A stretch of 64,000 nucleotides of DNA from Zygnema cylindricum (taxonomy: Eukaryota > Streptophyta > Zygnematophyceae > Zygnematales > Zygnemataceae), in NCBI GenBank assembly GCA_037447655.1, contig JBBHKE010000498.1, positions 95,001 through 159,000 on the forward strand, written 5' to 3'. Position 1 is the first letter of the stretch; each line of letters opens with the position of its first letter. The translations under genes and the position numbers were made by a program. The notes under the pieces are model-generated. The model worked only from the letters and a program-made list of their open reading frames with translations, did not search any database and was not told the DNA's origin. Below, one piece after another: positions 1 through 10,909 of this stretch.

Positions 1-2271
1 AAAGTCGATAGTCTCGATGTCCCAAAAAAAAGAAGTAAATTGGCGGCAGCCGCCCGGAAATTGGCCAATGGGAGTACGCCAGGTGGCATTTACGGTGGCG
101 GTACATTTGGAGAAGGAGGAAGAGGGGGAGGAGGGAATGGCAGTTGGCGAGGAGAGAGAGATATAGGGAGAGTGCATTTTGGAGAAGATGGGAACAGAAA
201 CGAAACGGAAATTGGAATGGAAACGGGAATGGGAACGGAGATGGATATGGAACTTGGGGGGATGGGGATACGGGGTGGTGGAAGAGGAATGATTGGAGGA
301 GGGGAGAGAGAGATGGAGGGAGGAGGAGGAGGAGGCGGAGGAGAGCAAAGCTGGAAGCCGCGAGGATATTCGTATAAACGAAGTGTAACAGTTGATATTT
401 CATCTCTTCTGTCAGAGAATCCTGTGAAAGTGGCTCGACTTTCACCCAATGAGCAGCAGACAGCTAGTGGTACTAATTCGTCTTTTATGGGAGGATTGGC
501 GGCGATGGGAAGACGGTCTAAATCGGTGCCACCTGGCGAACTCCAAAGAGCTTTAGGTCTCGGAAATAACAATAACAATAATATAATAAGGTCCGAGGGA
601 AACGATACGGAAGCTTCCAGGTTCTCTAATACAACTTTGGGTCGCCATGTGGCGGCTATGGTGAATTCTCTCACAGGTAAGAAGACGAATTTGGGACTCG
701 AAAATTTAAAAAATACGGAGCTTTTCGACAATCCCGATTGGCTCTCGGCCGCCAGCTTGGCGAATTTGTCTGGATCTGGACAGCTGTCGTCGGGCAGTGA
801 AAGCGGTACTTTTTCCGATCCTCTGTCTTTGTCTGCTACTGTGGATCTTTGGAAGCGTCGACAGCTCCTCGATTCGTCTTCTTTTGAGAATATCGCCACG
901 TCAGCATTGTCAGCTCGACAGCTGGCGAGTTCCGAAACCAATTCTCAGAATTGGAATTTGGCCCTCGACACATTTCTCCGAACTCAGGGCGTCCTCGGAG
1001 GCAGAAGAGACGAAAATTTGGTGACTCGTGGCACATCATCATTAGGTCTCGATAAGGATCATAATTCGTCTTTTTCTGCAGAAATTTTGGCGCTTCAGAA
1101 TCGAATACAGTCAGCAAAAAGAGAATCGATGACGAATCTCGAGGGAAATGAAGGAGGATTGGATAATTTAGTGTTGAACCTATCTCCGAATGCCACCTGG
1201 CGAGCTCCCAATTCTTCGTTCGGTTGGAATCACGAAAACGGATCAAATCCTCAGGATCTGCAGAATCTTCAAAATCTCCAAAATCTGCAAAATTTTCAAA
1301 ATTTGCAGAATCGACAAAATCGACAGAATTTGATCATGGGGCAAGAAATTGCAATGGGAGGAGGAGGAGGAGGAGGAGGAGGAGGAGGAGGAGGGGCAGG
1401 AAGTATATTTGGGTTTTCTTTAGAAAACGAAGCTCAATTTTTGTCTTCATTGAACAGTCCGAATCCGGCTGTGGTGTCGTCATCTCCTTGTGATGTTCTC
1501 CAGACTTTACCCCAATTTCCGACTTCCCTTCAACAAAATCAAAAAACTGTGGATTTAATGGCATATAAGGGATTTTTAGAACCCGATCAAATTCCAAACC
1601 AATTCAACCAAATGTCCCAAATGTCACAAATGTCCCAAATGTCTCAAATGTCGGCGAATATTCGAGAACGATTTGATTTGACTAATAGTCAAAATGCTTT
1701 GACCCCGGATCAAAGAATCGACTATTTGAGTTCTTTGGCGGCGACTTTTCAAGCGGCCACTAAAAGTCAACCGCTGAGGTGGCCATCGGATGCGCTGATG
1801 TCAGCGACCGCCATGTCAGCAACTGCAATTTTGCCAGGTGGCAGTATAGGATTGGGACAGCTGGCAGCAGGAGGATCAACGGGAGGAGAGGTAGGATTGT
1901 GGGAAGGTTCATCGGTTTCGTCTGCTTCTGCGTTTTTACCAGTTTCGCCTTCTTCTGGATATTTGCCCGAAATCGGGTTGGGAATAGGAAAACTTTCGGA
2001 TTTGAATCGTGGAAATTTGAACAGAAATTTGAGCGGAAATTTGAATCGAAATTTGAACAGAAATCTGAGCGGAAATTTGAATGGAACTATGAACGGAAGT
2101 TTGGGTGGAAATTTTGGAAATTTTGGACATTTGCAACAACCGATAGGAGGAGAGAGATTGGGATTTCTGGGGTCGGAGGGAGGAGAAGGAAATGCTGACG
2201 TGGCAGTTGTTTTGCCAGCTGTCCAACAGTCAGGACAGATGTTGATTTCGTCGATGTTTTCGACAATTTAA
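1..2271 (+). CDS. 3' exon of unrecognised low-complexity protein
   Basis: The frame is open from the first base of the window to a TAA at 2269-2271 (about 756 codons), so the 5' part lies outside. The first residues include a basic PKKRSK stretch that looks like a nuclear localisation signal, followed by an Ala/Lys/Arg helix-like segment. Then come a Gly/Glu/Met-rich region (codons 30-115), a run of Gly (codons 450-460), QNL/QNR tripeptide repeats (about codons 415-435), MSQ repeats (about 535-550) and NRNLSGN-type repeats near the C terminus. No catalytic or DNA-binding domain is recognised. The serine-rich segments and basic start would fit a nuclear regulatory or RNA-binding protein, but that is inference. 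No intron is needed within the exon. A start cannot be assigned. The long open frame with strongly patterned amino-acid repeats makes it the most convincing host coding sequence here. Confidence 0.7.
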   Translation, partial: KVDSLDVPKKRSKLAAAARKLANGSTPGGIYGGGTFGEGGRGGGGNGSWRGERDIGRVHFGEDGNRNETEIGMETGMGTEMDMELGGMGIRGGGRGMIGGGEREMEGGGGGGGGEQSWKPRGYSYKRSVTVDISSLLSENPVKVARLSPNEQQTASGTNSSFMGGLAAMGRRSKSVPPGELQRALGLGNNNNNNIIRSEGNDTEASRFSNTTLGRHVAAMVNSLTGKKTNLGLENLKNTELFDNPDWLSAASLANLSGSGQLSSGSESGTFSDPLSLSATVDLWKRRQLLDSSSFENIATSALSARQLASSETNSQNWNLALDTFLRTQGVLGGRRDENLVTRGTSSLGLDKDHNSSFSAEILALQNRIQSAKRESMTNLEGNEGGLDNLVLNLSPNATWRAPNSSFGWNHENGSNPQDLQNLQNLQNLQNFQNLQNRQNRQNLIMGQEIAMGGGGGGGGGGGGGAGSIFGFSLENEAQFLSSLNSPNPAVVSSSPCDVLQTLPQFPTSLQQNQKTVDLMAYKGFLEPDQIPNQFNQMSQMSQMSQMSQMSANIRERFDLTNSQNALTPDQRIDYLSSLAATFQAATKSQPLRWPSDALMSATAMSATAILPGGSIGLGQLAAGGSTGGEVGLWEGSSVSSASAFLPVSPSSGYLPEIGLGIGKLSDLNRGNLNRNLSGNLNRNLNRNLSGNLNGTMNGSLGGNFGNFGHLQQPIGGERLGFLGSEGGEGNADVAVVLPAVQQSGQMLISSMFSTI

Positions 2272-3026
2272 CAATATCATCATTTTGTGGATTTTTTGAC
2301 GTGTTCGATGGGAGTTATCAATGGTTTTTTTCCTTTTTTTTGTTTAACTTTTTAACGATATCGTCTATTTATCCGTTTCTGCGATTTCGAGATCCACAAT
2401 AATTTCGACTTTTCAACGATTTCGATTGGACCAGAATCTGCAAAAATGTGGGAGTTTTTCATTTATATTGTTATTTTTTTTAATTTTTTTTCATTGAATT
2501 GAATTGAAGAAAACGGAACACATCAAAATCTAAAAAAAAAAATGATTAATTATGTTTGACATTTTTCTATTTCAATTTTTTTATCCAATGTTTTTTCACT
2601 TGGGGAACTAAAAGAGATCTTGTACACTTTGAAAAATTTGGGCAAGCAAAAAAAAAAAAAAAAACCCCTGAAAAGAGTACATTAATAATAATATTTATCG
2701 ATATTCTACAATAGGGAACAAATTCAAAATTGATTTACCAAAAAATAAAAAACAAGGAAAAAAAAATGGGTGGATCTTGGGAAATGGAGACGGAAGAGAT
2801 GAATTTGGACCCATTCATTTGGGGTATTATTCATTTAACGTAAATTAAAATAATTAGTTTTAAATCAAAATCTTTCTTTTTTAATTCCTTTGTTTTTACG
2901 ATTTAGGTTTGTTTGTTTTTTAATTTCATTTTGTTTGTCTTGTCCTTTTCCTACCTTGTGTACCATAATAGTTATGTGGTTTTATGCGTCAGAAGAGAGA
3001 GAGTCTAGAAGTTATATAAGTAACAT
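2272..3026 (+). other. AT-rich 3' flank, probable 3' UTR
   Basis: Directly after the stop codon the sequence becomes AT-rich with many A and T runs. An AATAAA hexamer at 2744-2749 could serve as polyadenylation signal for the upstream exon. No coding potential is seen. Confidence 0.45.
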
Positions 3027-3140
3027 AGGAGGAGAGGGAAAGAGGGAGAGAGGGAGAGAGGGAGAGAGGGAGAGGAGGGAGAGGGAGAGAGGGAGAGAGG
3101 GGGAGAGGGAGAAAGGGAGAGAGGGAGAGAGGGAAAGGAG
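3027..3140 (+). repeat. GA-rich microsatellite (GGGAGA-type)
   Basis: About 110 bp consists almost only of G and A with a GGGAGAGA-like period and small interruptions. An open frame across it encodes a Glu/Arg repeat and is not considered a gene. Confidence 0.85.
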
Positions 3141-4059
3141 TGAGGTACAATTATTTATTGTCTTATTCTCGAGTAATTGTAGACATACTATTTACATTGA
3201 CTTTGATTTCATTGTTAGATAGAGGTCATAAGGAACATATTCTTTATTTTCGTCACAAAGTTGCTTCCAAAAACATCACTATTATTAATAAATTGATTAT
3301 TTATTTTGTATTTTTTATGATTGATTTTGTTTGTTTACTTTGGTTTTTTTATTATGATCTCTTTCTCCCTCTTTCTTCCTTGTTGTTTTTTGTTTGTGTA
3401 CAACATTGTGTTTTGTTTCCATTGCAATGTTAAATTATCACATCAATGTTATGTTATTTTGACACTATTTTATGTTATTATGTCACAATGTTATACAGTG
3501 TTATATTTGTATATCACAATGCTATTTTATTATATCACAATGTCATGCTGAAACCAATGGACATATTATGCAATAAGTCAGGAAATGTGATTTAATATGA
3601 GCTGGTCGTCATTATTATTCCATGGTTGTTGTGATAGGAAAAGTGGTAACTGAGCAGTCACGGTGTAGTTAAAATATTATGGCTATGAAACTCTTTTGTG
3701 TTGTGTTCATGGTTAGGGAATGGACTTGTTTTTTTTTATTTTGATTGATTTTTACAATCTTATGTGCACGACGTAAAATGGTTAAGTCATTTCTAAAACA
3801 ACAATAATAATGAAGATGACATGGTGATAATAATGATAGTAATAATAATTATAATTATAATGACATGACAATGAACAACTAACAATGAACAAGAAAGGAA
3901 AAATTTCGATCTTAGCATATTGCAATGTGTTACGGCTATTTGGACCGCCGAAATTTTAAGCGTCGCGACGGCTGAAGTTACGCGTTTTCTGTTACGCTTT
4001 CCCTAACAGTTATTAAATAACAGATTGTATTGTGTTCCGATGCAAATTCTCCTAACAAG
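3141..4059. other. AT-rich intergenic DNA with degenerate 20-bp repeat
   Basis: No gene is seen. At 3430-3552 an imperfect repeat of about 20 bp built on ATCACAATGTTAT recurs several times. At 3803-3870 there are AAT/AATT-rich simple repeats. Confidence 0.5.
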
Positions 4060-4061
4060 TA

Positions 4062-4278
4062 CACCGTGAATCGCTATTAGTGTTAATGTTTTTTTGTCGT
4101 TTATAACATTGTTTATCCGTACACACATGTCCGATTGTATATCTGACGGTTGCGATTGAAAAGTAAGATTCTCAGCTTCCGATTGGCGGTCTCGAATTGA
4201 AAATCGGACAAGTGTGTAACGCAGAGAAGATGCTTTGAGTGGCGAAAAGATTATTAACCCTAATAGCGATTCAAGGTG
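4062..4278. mobile_element. Tc1/mariner-like MITE, 217 bp
   Basis: The left end CACCGTGAATCGCTATTAG (4062-4080) and the right end at 4260-4278 are inverted repeats with one mismatch in 19. Both are flanked by TA (4060-4061 and 4279-4280), the target duplication of Tc1/mariner elements. It contains no transposase, so it must be non-autonomous. Related ends occur at 7567 and 42374-42909, which shows a small family. Confidence 0.75.
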
Positions 4279-4280
4279 TA

Positions 4281-7200
4281 GCCAATGAACGGAATAAGAA
4301 AGTAAAGTTAAGGCGTACTTGTCCAATTGGGAATAATTGCATATTCGTACAGTTTCGTACGTTTGAATCACTCTACAGTACAGTATAGTACAGCTATAGA
4401 CAAAGTCAGGTTTCGGCACACGTGTGAGAAAATTGTACTTTATCCTCGACGATTTGGTCGGTTCGACAGGCCTAGTTTTTAGGTCAGCAACAGCTGAAAA
4501 TCGTACCATCAGGCTCGAACGTCTGCCGCCTATAATATTACCACGTGGATGTACGAAAATCATAGTGACCTTGCTGAATTGTCAGGCCAGATTGTCGACT
4601 TTGGAGGAGACAAACGACCTGATAGAAAAACGACAAGTAAATCCAAAAACGTGAGCTGTTCACACTGCAATTTTGTCAATTTTGTCCTTATTTGCGTAAA
4701 CAAATTGACGCAACTATGTCATTTTGGCAGTCAGAAGGACCGGTCTTTGAGTCGCCGGATATTGATGCTTATAGGGTCAAAAAAACCGTACACCTGAATA
4801 CATCAGGAGATTGAATATGATTGGGTCGTACAAATAAATCTATCCAATCAATGTCCAGCTGTAATGGAATTTGAGGGCGGGAAATACGTCAAAATCAAGA
4901 AATCGCCTAAAATCCCGGAAAATTTAAACTCGATCCAAGACTTAAAGAGCTCCACCAAAACGACAAAATGTCAATGTCGATCTTTGCCAGCTTGACCCTA
5001 TGCCAACTTGACGAGTAGACGGAGGGGATATTAGGCTCCGCAAATTTCGGGGATAATTTTTGGAAGTATACTACAGTACTGTACTGTACTGTACTGTACA
5101 GGTAGAAGGTCGCATGTGAGCTCTTTGAGAGTTTTTGGCTTATTGTAGTAAATGAAAAATGATTGGTTTTAGCATGCACATGGTGTGTACAGGTTTTGAC
5201 CGGAACTCTGACATACGTGCAATAATAGTTAACAAGATTGGCATCTGTACTAAACTTGGATTCATAAAAGATGACGTCATAACAGCTGTCTGCTCACATG
5301 CTAATGAATAAAGTACAACTATTGAAAAATCTCCACGTAGGATTTTGAAAGATGGACCGTTAACTACTTAACTCCATCCCAGCATCGCCGGATTTGACTG
5401 CATCCGTACGTAGTGGAAATGCAAAGCCGCATCAGTAAGTACTATACGACAAAGTGGTAGTACGAATTTTTGACGACAGGATGACATAACCAGACGTATC
5501 ATTTAATGCCACACCGTGACCTATGTCACAGCGTGACCTAGATCGTGCTTATCCCAGTCCAAATGCCGACAAGCACTCATAATTTCGCAAATGTTAAGGG
5601 CAAAAAAAGGGAAATAGTGCGGATACGGACAAATTTGACGGGACACGAAATTCCAGATTTTGCGTAGGATATTCTGTGACGATGAAATCGTACGGCTGTC
5701 TCGCCAATAAAATATTGACCGCGTTTGGACCGACGGTTCGTACGAAAACAAGACCACAATAGGCTAAAATGTTTCCCGGGCATTATTTAAAAGTAATACG
5801 GACCGTCCGATTAATTTTTTGGAAGGATATTTTCACGACTCGAAAAGATGCTCTTGAACTTTTGCTGCTCATATAGGTATGCAAGGATGACGTGTAAGTC
5901 CTACGACTGGGAGTGTATTTTGTCGGGCATATGGCCGAATCGCGCTAAGGGTGAAGTTCCATCAGACGTTTCTCTACAGTCCGGGTCGATTGAGTCGATG
6001 TTCCATCACGTGGAGTTTGTAAACCACGTGTTCTAAATTGACTGGCGCCACGCAAGCTACGATCCGATAATGAATATCTTTCAGATTTTTAGCACCGACA
6101 AACTTAACTTCAAATCTTCTTTTGCGTACCATGTACCTGCGTACAAAGTAATCATACGACAGAACTTATATGCTTTTTGCATACGCCAATCTGTACGCCA
6201 GTTCATTCATTTTTTAGGGTTTCTGTTTTCGAACGTAACGAAAGTCCTTTGAGAGAAATAGTGTGACGAACAAAAGTTACTGAAAATAGCGTGACAAAGG
6301 AATGTTACGAAATTTTGTTTTTATTTTCGGTTGTATTTTGGAAAGCGAGTGTCATGTGCAAATTTTAAGATTTTTCGTTGGTTTTCCATCATGACACGTA
6401 GCTTAATCGTCCAGCGTGTCATGATATTTTTTTTCTGTATCTGCCAACCCACCGCCTCGAGGTATTCCATTAGACGAAAAGTGGGGTTCGTTACTGGACG
6501 CCGTACGTTTTCGTATAGTGCCGTACAGAACTATACCATATTTTTTTTTTCATACGAAACATCATTACTGGAAAGCTGCCAGGAAGCTCCAATGATGTAG
6601 GCGTAATTCTTAACCGACGGATGTTTCACTTTTTGAGATCCGCGAAGCAATCGCGCACATCATCTAGTGAGAGTTGGGGCCCACTGGATGATTGCCATTC
6701 ATTACCATTGGTACACGTGAAAAAGCAAAAAAATATATACTTTGAACAAGCGATCACATGCGTGCACGTCGTACAGGCCATGTGCCGCCTGCCACGCTGA
6801 ATGCAGGTCAGGTTGAAAATATCCTCCCACGCTCCGTCTGGCATCCACCAACATTCAAAGTTTGTCACGAACTTCAAAGTTTGCCTCGTCCTTTTGCCAT
6901 TCCGTTTCGAAATTTTGATTTCCATTTTCAAAATCAAAACCTGGCCGAAAAATTTATGTACAAATCATTAACTATCTCCGATCGTACAGATTTTTCGTAC
7001 AGATATTCCGTTTGTAGATTTTTTTAAGATTTTTAGAATCTGGACTTCAACCTATGTGGGGCCAATCATAATTGAGGAAGGTTTGTTATTGGCCCAACGT
7101 AATGGAGCGGACTTCCAGTAAACGCTGTCAGTAGACTTGTCCGTACATTTACTAGGACCGCCTAATGGAATGTTACCCTTACAGAAAAAAATGAAGCGGA

Positions 7201-7564
7201 CTCCTCGCAGATGAACATCCGACGGCCAGTATTACCTCCAAGACCTTCGGAGAGTATCGACAAGATTCTCTGTAATGTTGATTTTCGTATAAAAACAAAA
7301 TAGGCGGTAAGATTTGGTAGAGAGAGTCGCGGATTTTTGTAAACTATGCCACTTTTCGCTTGATGGAACGTCACCCTTAGCCGATCTTGGGAATTGTTTG
7401 GGCCAATTAGAGTCGTCGAAATTATGGAACATTATTGTCGTGGCCGGCTAAACCATTAACTGCTAACTAAGAAAAGGTGAGTCCAGGTGACGTCTTTTGG
7501 AAATTGGGCAGAAATAAAAAAGTGGTCAATTTGTGGCCGTTTGCGGCCATCTACAGTACTGTAG
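4281..7564. other. Intergenic DNA rich in GTAC motifs
   Basis: No convincing gene is seen; the open frames are short and unrelated to known domains. The sequence is strewn with GTAC/CGTAC motifs. An ACTGT pentamer microsatellite lies at 5074-5100. A 14-bp perfect palindrome CTACAGTACTGTAG lies at 7550-7563. Confidence 0.4.
5946..7379. mobile_element. Possible non-autonomous DNA transposon bounded by 19-bp inverted repeats
   Basis: TAAGGGTGAAGTTCCATCA at 5946-5964 recurs inverted at 7361-7379 with one mismatch. A third, more diverged copy lies at 7163-7181 in the same orientation as the right one. No target duplication or transposase is seen. The repeats could be transposon ends or independent short repeats. 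Confidence 0.3.
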
Positions 7565-7566
7565 TA

Positions 7567-7700
7567 CACCGTGAATCGCTATTAGCGTTTAAGAAATATA
7601 ATTTGGGTAAAACTTCAGTTAGTGTTAGTCACTCTAATTTGAGTTAAGGGTGTTTCGAAAAAAAACATTTTACTCTAGTTTATTCACAACTCTAATTTGG
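7567..7700 (+). mobile_element. Left end of a second mariner-like MITE
   Basis: After a TA (7565-7566) the sequence begins CACCGTGAATCGCTATTAG, identical to the terminal repeat of the MITE at 4062. Subterminal 'ctctaatttgggt'-like motifs also occur in the element at 42374. No matching right end was found downstream, so the copy is truncated or its right end has diverged; the end coordinate is approximate. Confidence 0.5.
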
Positions 7701-8497
7701 GTACGTATTTCTCATAATGTACCCGCGATGATTTTTTTTTCCCTTAACTCTAATTGGGTCAATAATGAACAATAAACGTACTGTACGAACGTAATGCGTC
7801 ATATTATTGGCTCATCTTTCATTACACGTGGCCAATTAATAATCCACGTAAACTTTACGGTTGTAAAATGACGTGAATAATGTAAGACAAAGTGCTTGCC
7901 ATGTTATCAACGCTCACATTATACTCAACTAAAATTTAATGTACATTCATTAATCTGAACCACTTTCTATAACTATTTATAAGTTTTCCGAATTCCAAGT
8001 AATTTTTGAGAGATTCTCGCTTTCATTGTGACGTTTTTAAAATTTTTAAAAATCGAAATTAAAATAAATGATCAAAATTTTAAATATGAAACAAAAAGGT
8101 TAGAACAACATTTCCCTTATTTTCTTCTCGTCACTTTTTTCATTTGCTTTGGTTTTTACACCCGTTCTCAATTGTTGCCACTTTCCTGTTTTTAAGTGTT
8201 GCATAAAAATTGGACAACTAAATGTAATAATATGTGGACAACTAATGTAATGTTCGCCAATGATTCTTTGAGAAATATTTATAGGCCCGAAATCACTCAG
8301 TCTCGACTAGAAGAGGAGATCAAGAGGGCCGATTCACAGGAGACTGAATTACCAAATGAGGAAAACAGGATACCAAATGGGAAAGCTTCCGTTGAAGAAG
8401 CGACGAATGTAGAAGTGAACACAAAACCTGGTGTGCATACGAAAGGACTTGTTCCTAATAGGAAAATTCAACATGTTTCCACGACAATTACTCACAT
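7701..8497. other. AT-rich DNA, no clear gene
   Basis: AT-rich sequence. An open frame at 8196-8501 has a Glu/Asn/Lys-rich composition and could be part of a host exon, but no domain is recognised and its boundaries are unsupported. Confidence 0.25.
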
Positions 8498-8602
8498 GTG
8501 ACTGATCAACTAGATGATTGGGAAACGCAAATCCAAAGAAAAATCTCATCTCGAGGACTATCCAAATATTTTCAGAACACTACTCAGGGTTGTACACTAC
8601 AA
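8498..8602 (+). CDS. Possible exon ending at a GTAAGT donor
   Basis: A short open stretch reads through to CTACAA|GTAAGTTTTTTTT at about 8602, a good plant-like 5' splice site that is followed directly by a very long pyrimidine-rich tract. No homology is recognised. The frame and upstream boundary are uncertain, so this is a suggestion only. Confidence 0.2.
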
Positions 8603-8629
8603 GTAAGTTTTTTTTACTATAACTATTTC

Positions 8630-9655
8630 CCCTTTTGTCACTCTCCCCAATCCTATATATTCCCTTATTTTTTCCGAGTACACACCCTCTCTCTTTTAGT
8701 CGGGGTTCTAGCTCACATTTGCTCTCACTCTCTCGATCAACACCTCCCCCTCCCTGTACATCTCATATGCCCCTCGTTTTTGTCGATTTTGTTAACCTGT
8801 CCGGCACCTTCTCCCTCATAACATCCCTATCCTTTACCCTCTCCCTTTAAATTTGCAACTCCCTCCCCCCATTACTTTTCATCTCACTCTTCTTGATCGA
8901 TTCTCTCACCCTCTTCGTTTGCCTCTCCCTCTTTCTCTCATTCTCTTCTCTCTTTCTCTCCCTCTAACTTCTATTCAATCTCACGTCCCTGTCTCTCTCA
9001 CCCTTTTTTTCAATTTAACTTCCCTTCTCTCATTCCCTCTACCTTTAAACTTACCACACCCTTCTTATCTCCCTCTCCCTCCCATTTTGCCTCTCACTCC
9101 CAATTGCCTCTCACTCCCAATCGGCCATTGCCTCTCCCTCTCCCTTACTCTCCAACAACGCCTCTTCTACTATTTTTGACTCTTCTCTTTCGTTTAACTA
9201 CCACCATCCCTCATGTCCCTCCCCTATTAGCCTCGCCCTTTCCTCTTGATTACCTTACGGTCTTCCTTAAACCCGTCGATCATTTCACCTCTGCCTCTTG
9301 TTTTGCACCTTTTCTCCAATTCGTTTTTCTCTCTATGTCTTTCTATTTCCCTCTCTTTTCTCTCTCTCCCCCTATCTCTTTCCTTTCCAATCTACCTTGC
9401 CCTCTCTCTCTTCCACACTCTCTCAATTCGGCTCTCACTCACTCATTCCCTCGTTCCCTCCTCGTTTTAAGCTACCTTTCCCTCTCCCTCCCCCTCTCCA
9501 CCTACCTCTCGCTCCATTATTCTTTCCCCCTCCTAAGTTGCCTTTTCAAATTCTCTCCCTTCTGTTCCATCTCTCACCCCCTTATTCCCCCCCTCATATA
9601 AGGTGTCTAGCCTTTCCCCTTTGAGATTGCGAATTCCACTCCCTCTCTCTTTTAG
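8630..9655 (+). repeat. 1-kb CT-rich (polypyrimidine) tract
   Basis: For about 1 kb the plus strand is dominated by C and T, with CTCTCCCT-like units and very few purine runs. The open frames here translate to Leu/Ser/Pro repeats and are composition artefacts. The strand asymmetry is the feature. Confidence 0.8.
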
Positions 9656-9828
9656 TATGTATCTCGGTTGGCCTTGCCTCACTCTCTCCACGATGGCATA
9701 CATGTATTTCTCTTCTTGCCGTTGAATAAGTGATGAGAAGGCCTTGTTATTGAGTAGATGACGAGATTATCTTGCCTCCTCAATGATGGAAACTACAAAT
9801 TCCATGAACGTACAACAACATTATTTTG
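9656..9828. other. Flank of solo LTR, no gene recognised
   Basis: Ordinary mixed sequence up to the target duplication TTTTG at 9824-9828. Confidence 0.4.
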
Positions 9829-10909
9829 TGTTGAAAAAAGGAAACTAATCTCTATTCACTTTCGTATGTTCTAGCTGTAGAAACTTCTTATACGAAGAGT
9901 CCATGGCAGTCGCCTTAGCAGCCAAGATGGCATAGTAAGACAAAAGAAGGAAATAGGATGACTCATTACCAATATGGGTGGAATGACCAGGATTTGATTT
10001 TTATTCCGACGGAGTGCCTACTAGCCGCCATAGCCACCGCCCCTAACCATAGACTCCGTCCCTATCCAGTTGATGTAAAAGATTGTTACATACTTGGCGC
10101 GCAATATTGTAATAAAGTATACAAACGACGGAAAATAATTTAACGACCTAAAACCACATCAAGAAGATACAACAGACTAATACATACGCGCTTATAACAT
10201 TTAGTGCGCCGCATAAATGAACGGACGAGAATTCAATCGAAAATAAAATCGGACGGCTCACATTGGCGCCGTCTATGCGGACTCCTCCTTTTTGCGGTTT
10301 TCGCCCAACGCACAACAGATATACATATGGCAGCATCCTACAAAATGTCGGAGAAGAAATGGACATAACTAAGGCGTCGTTTGTGCCACGTGGCAAGTAG
10401 AGAGTGGTGCTGTACAGATCCGTACAGAAAGTATGGCGGCTTACGAGCGGACTATAGCTTGTATATACGTTTTGTACTCTACATTGATTTGATTGGCCTA
10501 AGGTTTAGTAGATAGGGGATGTGAGGAGGTTCTTAGGACTTAAACAATATTTGTGATACCCTCTCTCACAAAGAGTTGTGTAAAGAGGTTAACTTTGAAC
10601 AACCATAACTAACAACCCGGTTGAGCTTTCTCATTGATTTTTTCTACATTGGACCCATGAGAGACTTCTCCTCACACGTGTGAGGTAGTTGAAAGTATTT
10701 GCCTAAAAAGATGGCAGTACGAGTTTGAAATCCAGTGATTTTTTTTGCATTGGACTTTGGGGAGTCTTGTTCTCGCAGAAGTGAGGTTGGTCAAAGTTAT
10801 TACCAAATAAGGTGGTAGTACGAGTTTGAAATCTATTAGGCTATAGGGTATATCCACTAGGCGTGGAGTAGCTGTGCGAATGGGAGGCCATGGAGCCCAC
10901 ATAATTTCA
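9829..10909 (+). mobile_element. Solo copia LTR with TTTTG target duplication
   Basis: It begins TGTTGAAAA as the LTR of the element at 22810-28973 does, and ends ATTTCA. Target duplications TTTTG lie at 9824-9828 and 10910-10914. Inside are the LTR landmarks in order: a B-box hairpin (about 9985-10070), a GCCACGTGGC motif (about 10387), and the U5 motifs seen in the other LTRs, including ATGGAG close to the 3' end. No primer site or internal region follows. It is strongly diverged from the other LTRs and is therefore old. Confidence 0.8.

Noticed and set aside
90-941. 283-codon minus-strand open frame opposite the first exon
   Set aside because: It is a mirror of the Gly/Glu-rich plus-strand repeats (Pro/Ser-rich translation), and the plus frame is longer and open from the window start.
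1465-1597. Leu-rich minus-strand frame resembling a membrane segment
   Set aside because: It is the antisense of the poly-Gly GGA repeat of the first exon.
4003-4563. 186-codon minus-strand open frame
   Set aside because: It runs through a MITE and shows no domain; its length is compatible with chance.
8498-9624. Several overlapping plus-strand open frames in the CT-rich tract
   Set aside because: They translate to Leu/Ser/Pro runs caused by base composition; only the first 100 bp before GTAAGT is kept as a weak exon candidate.
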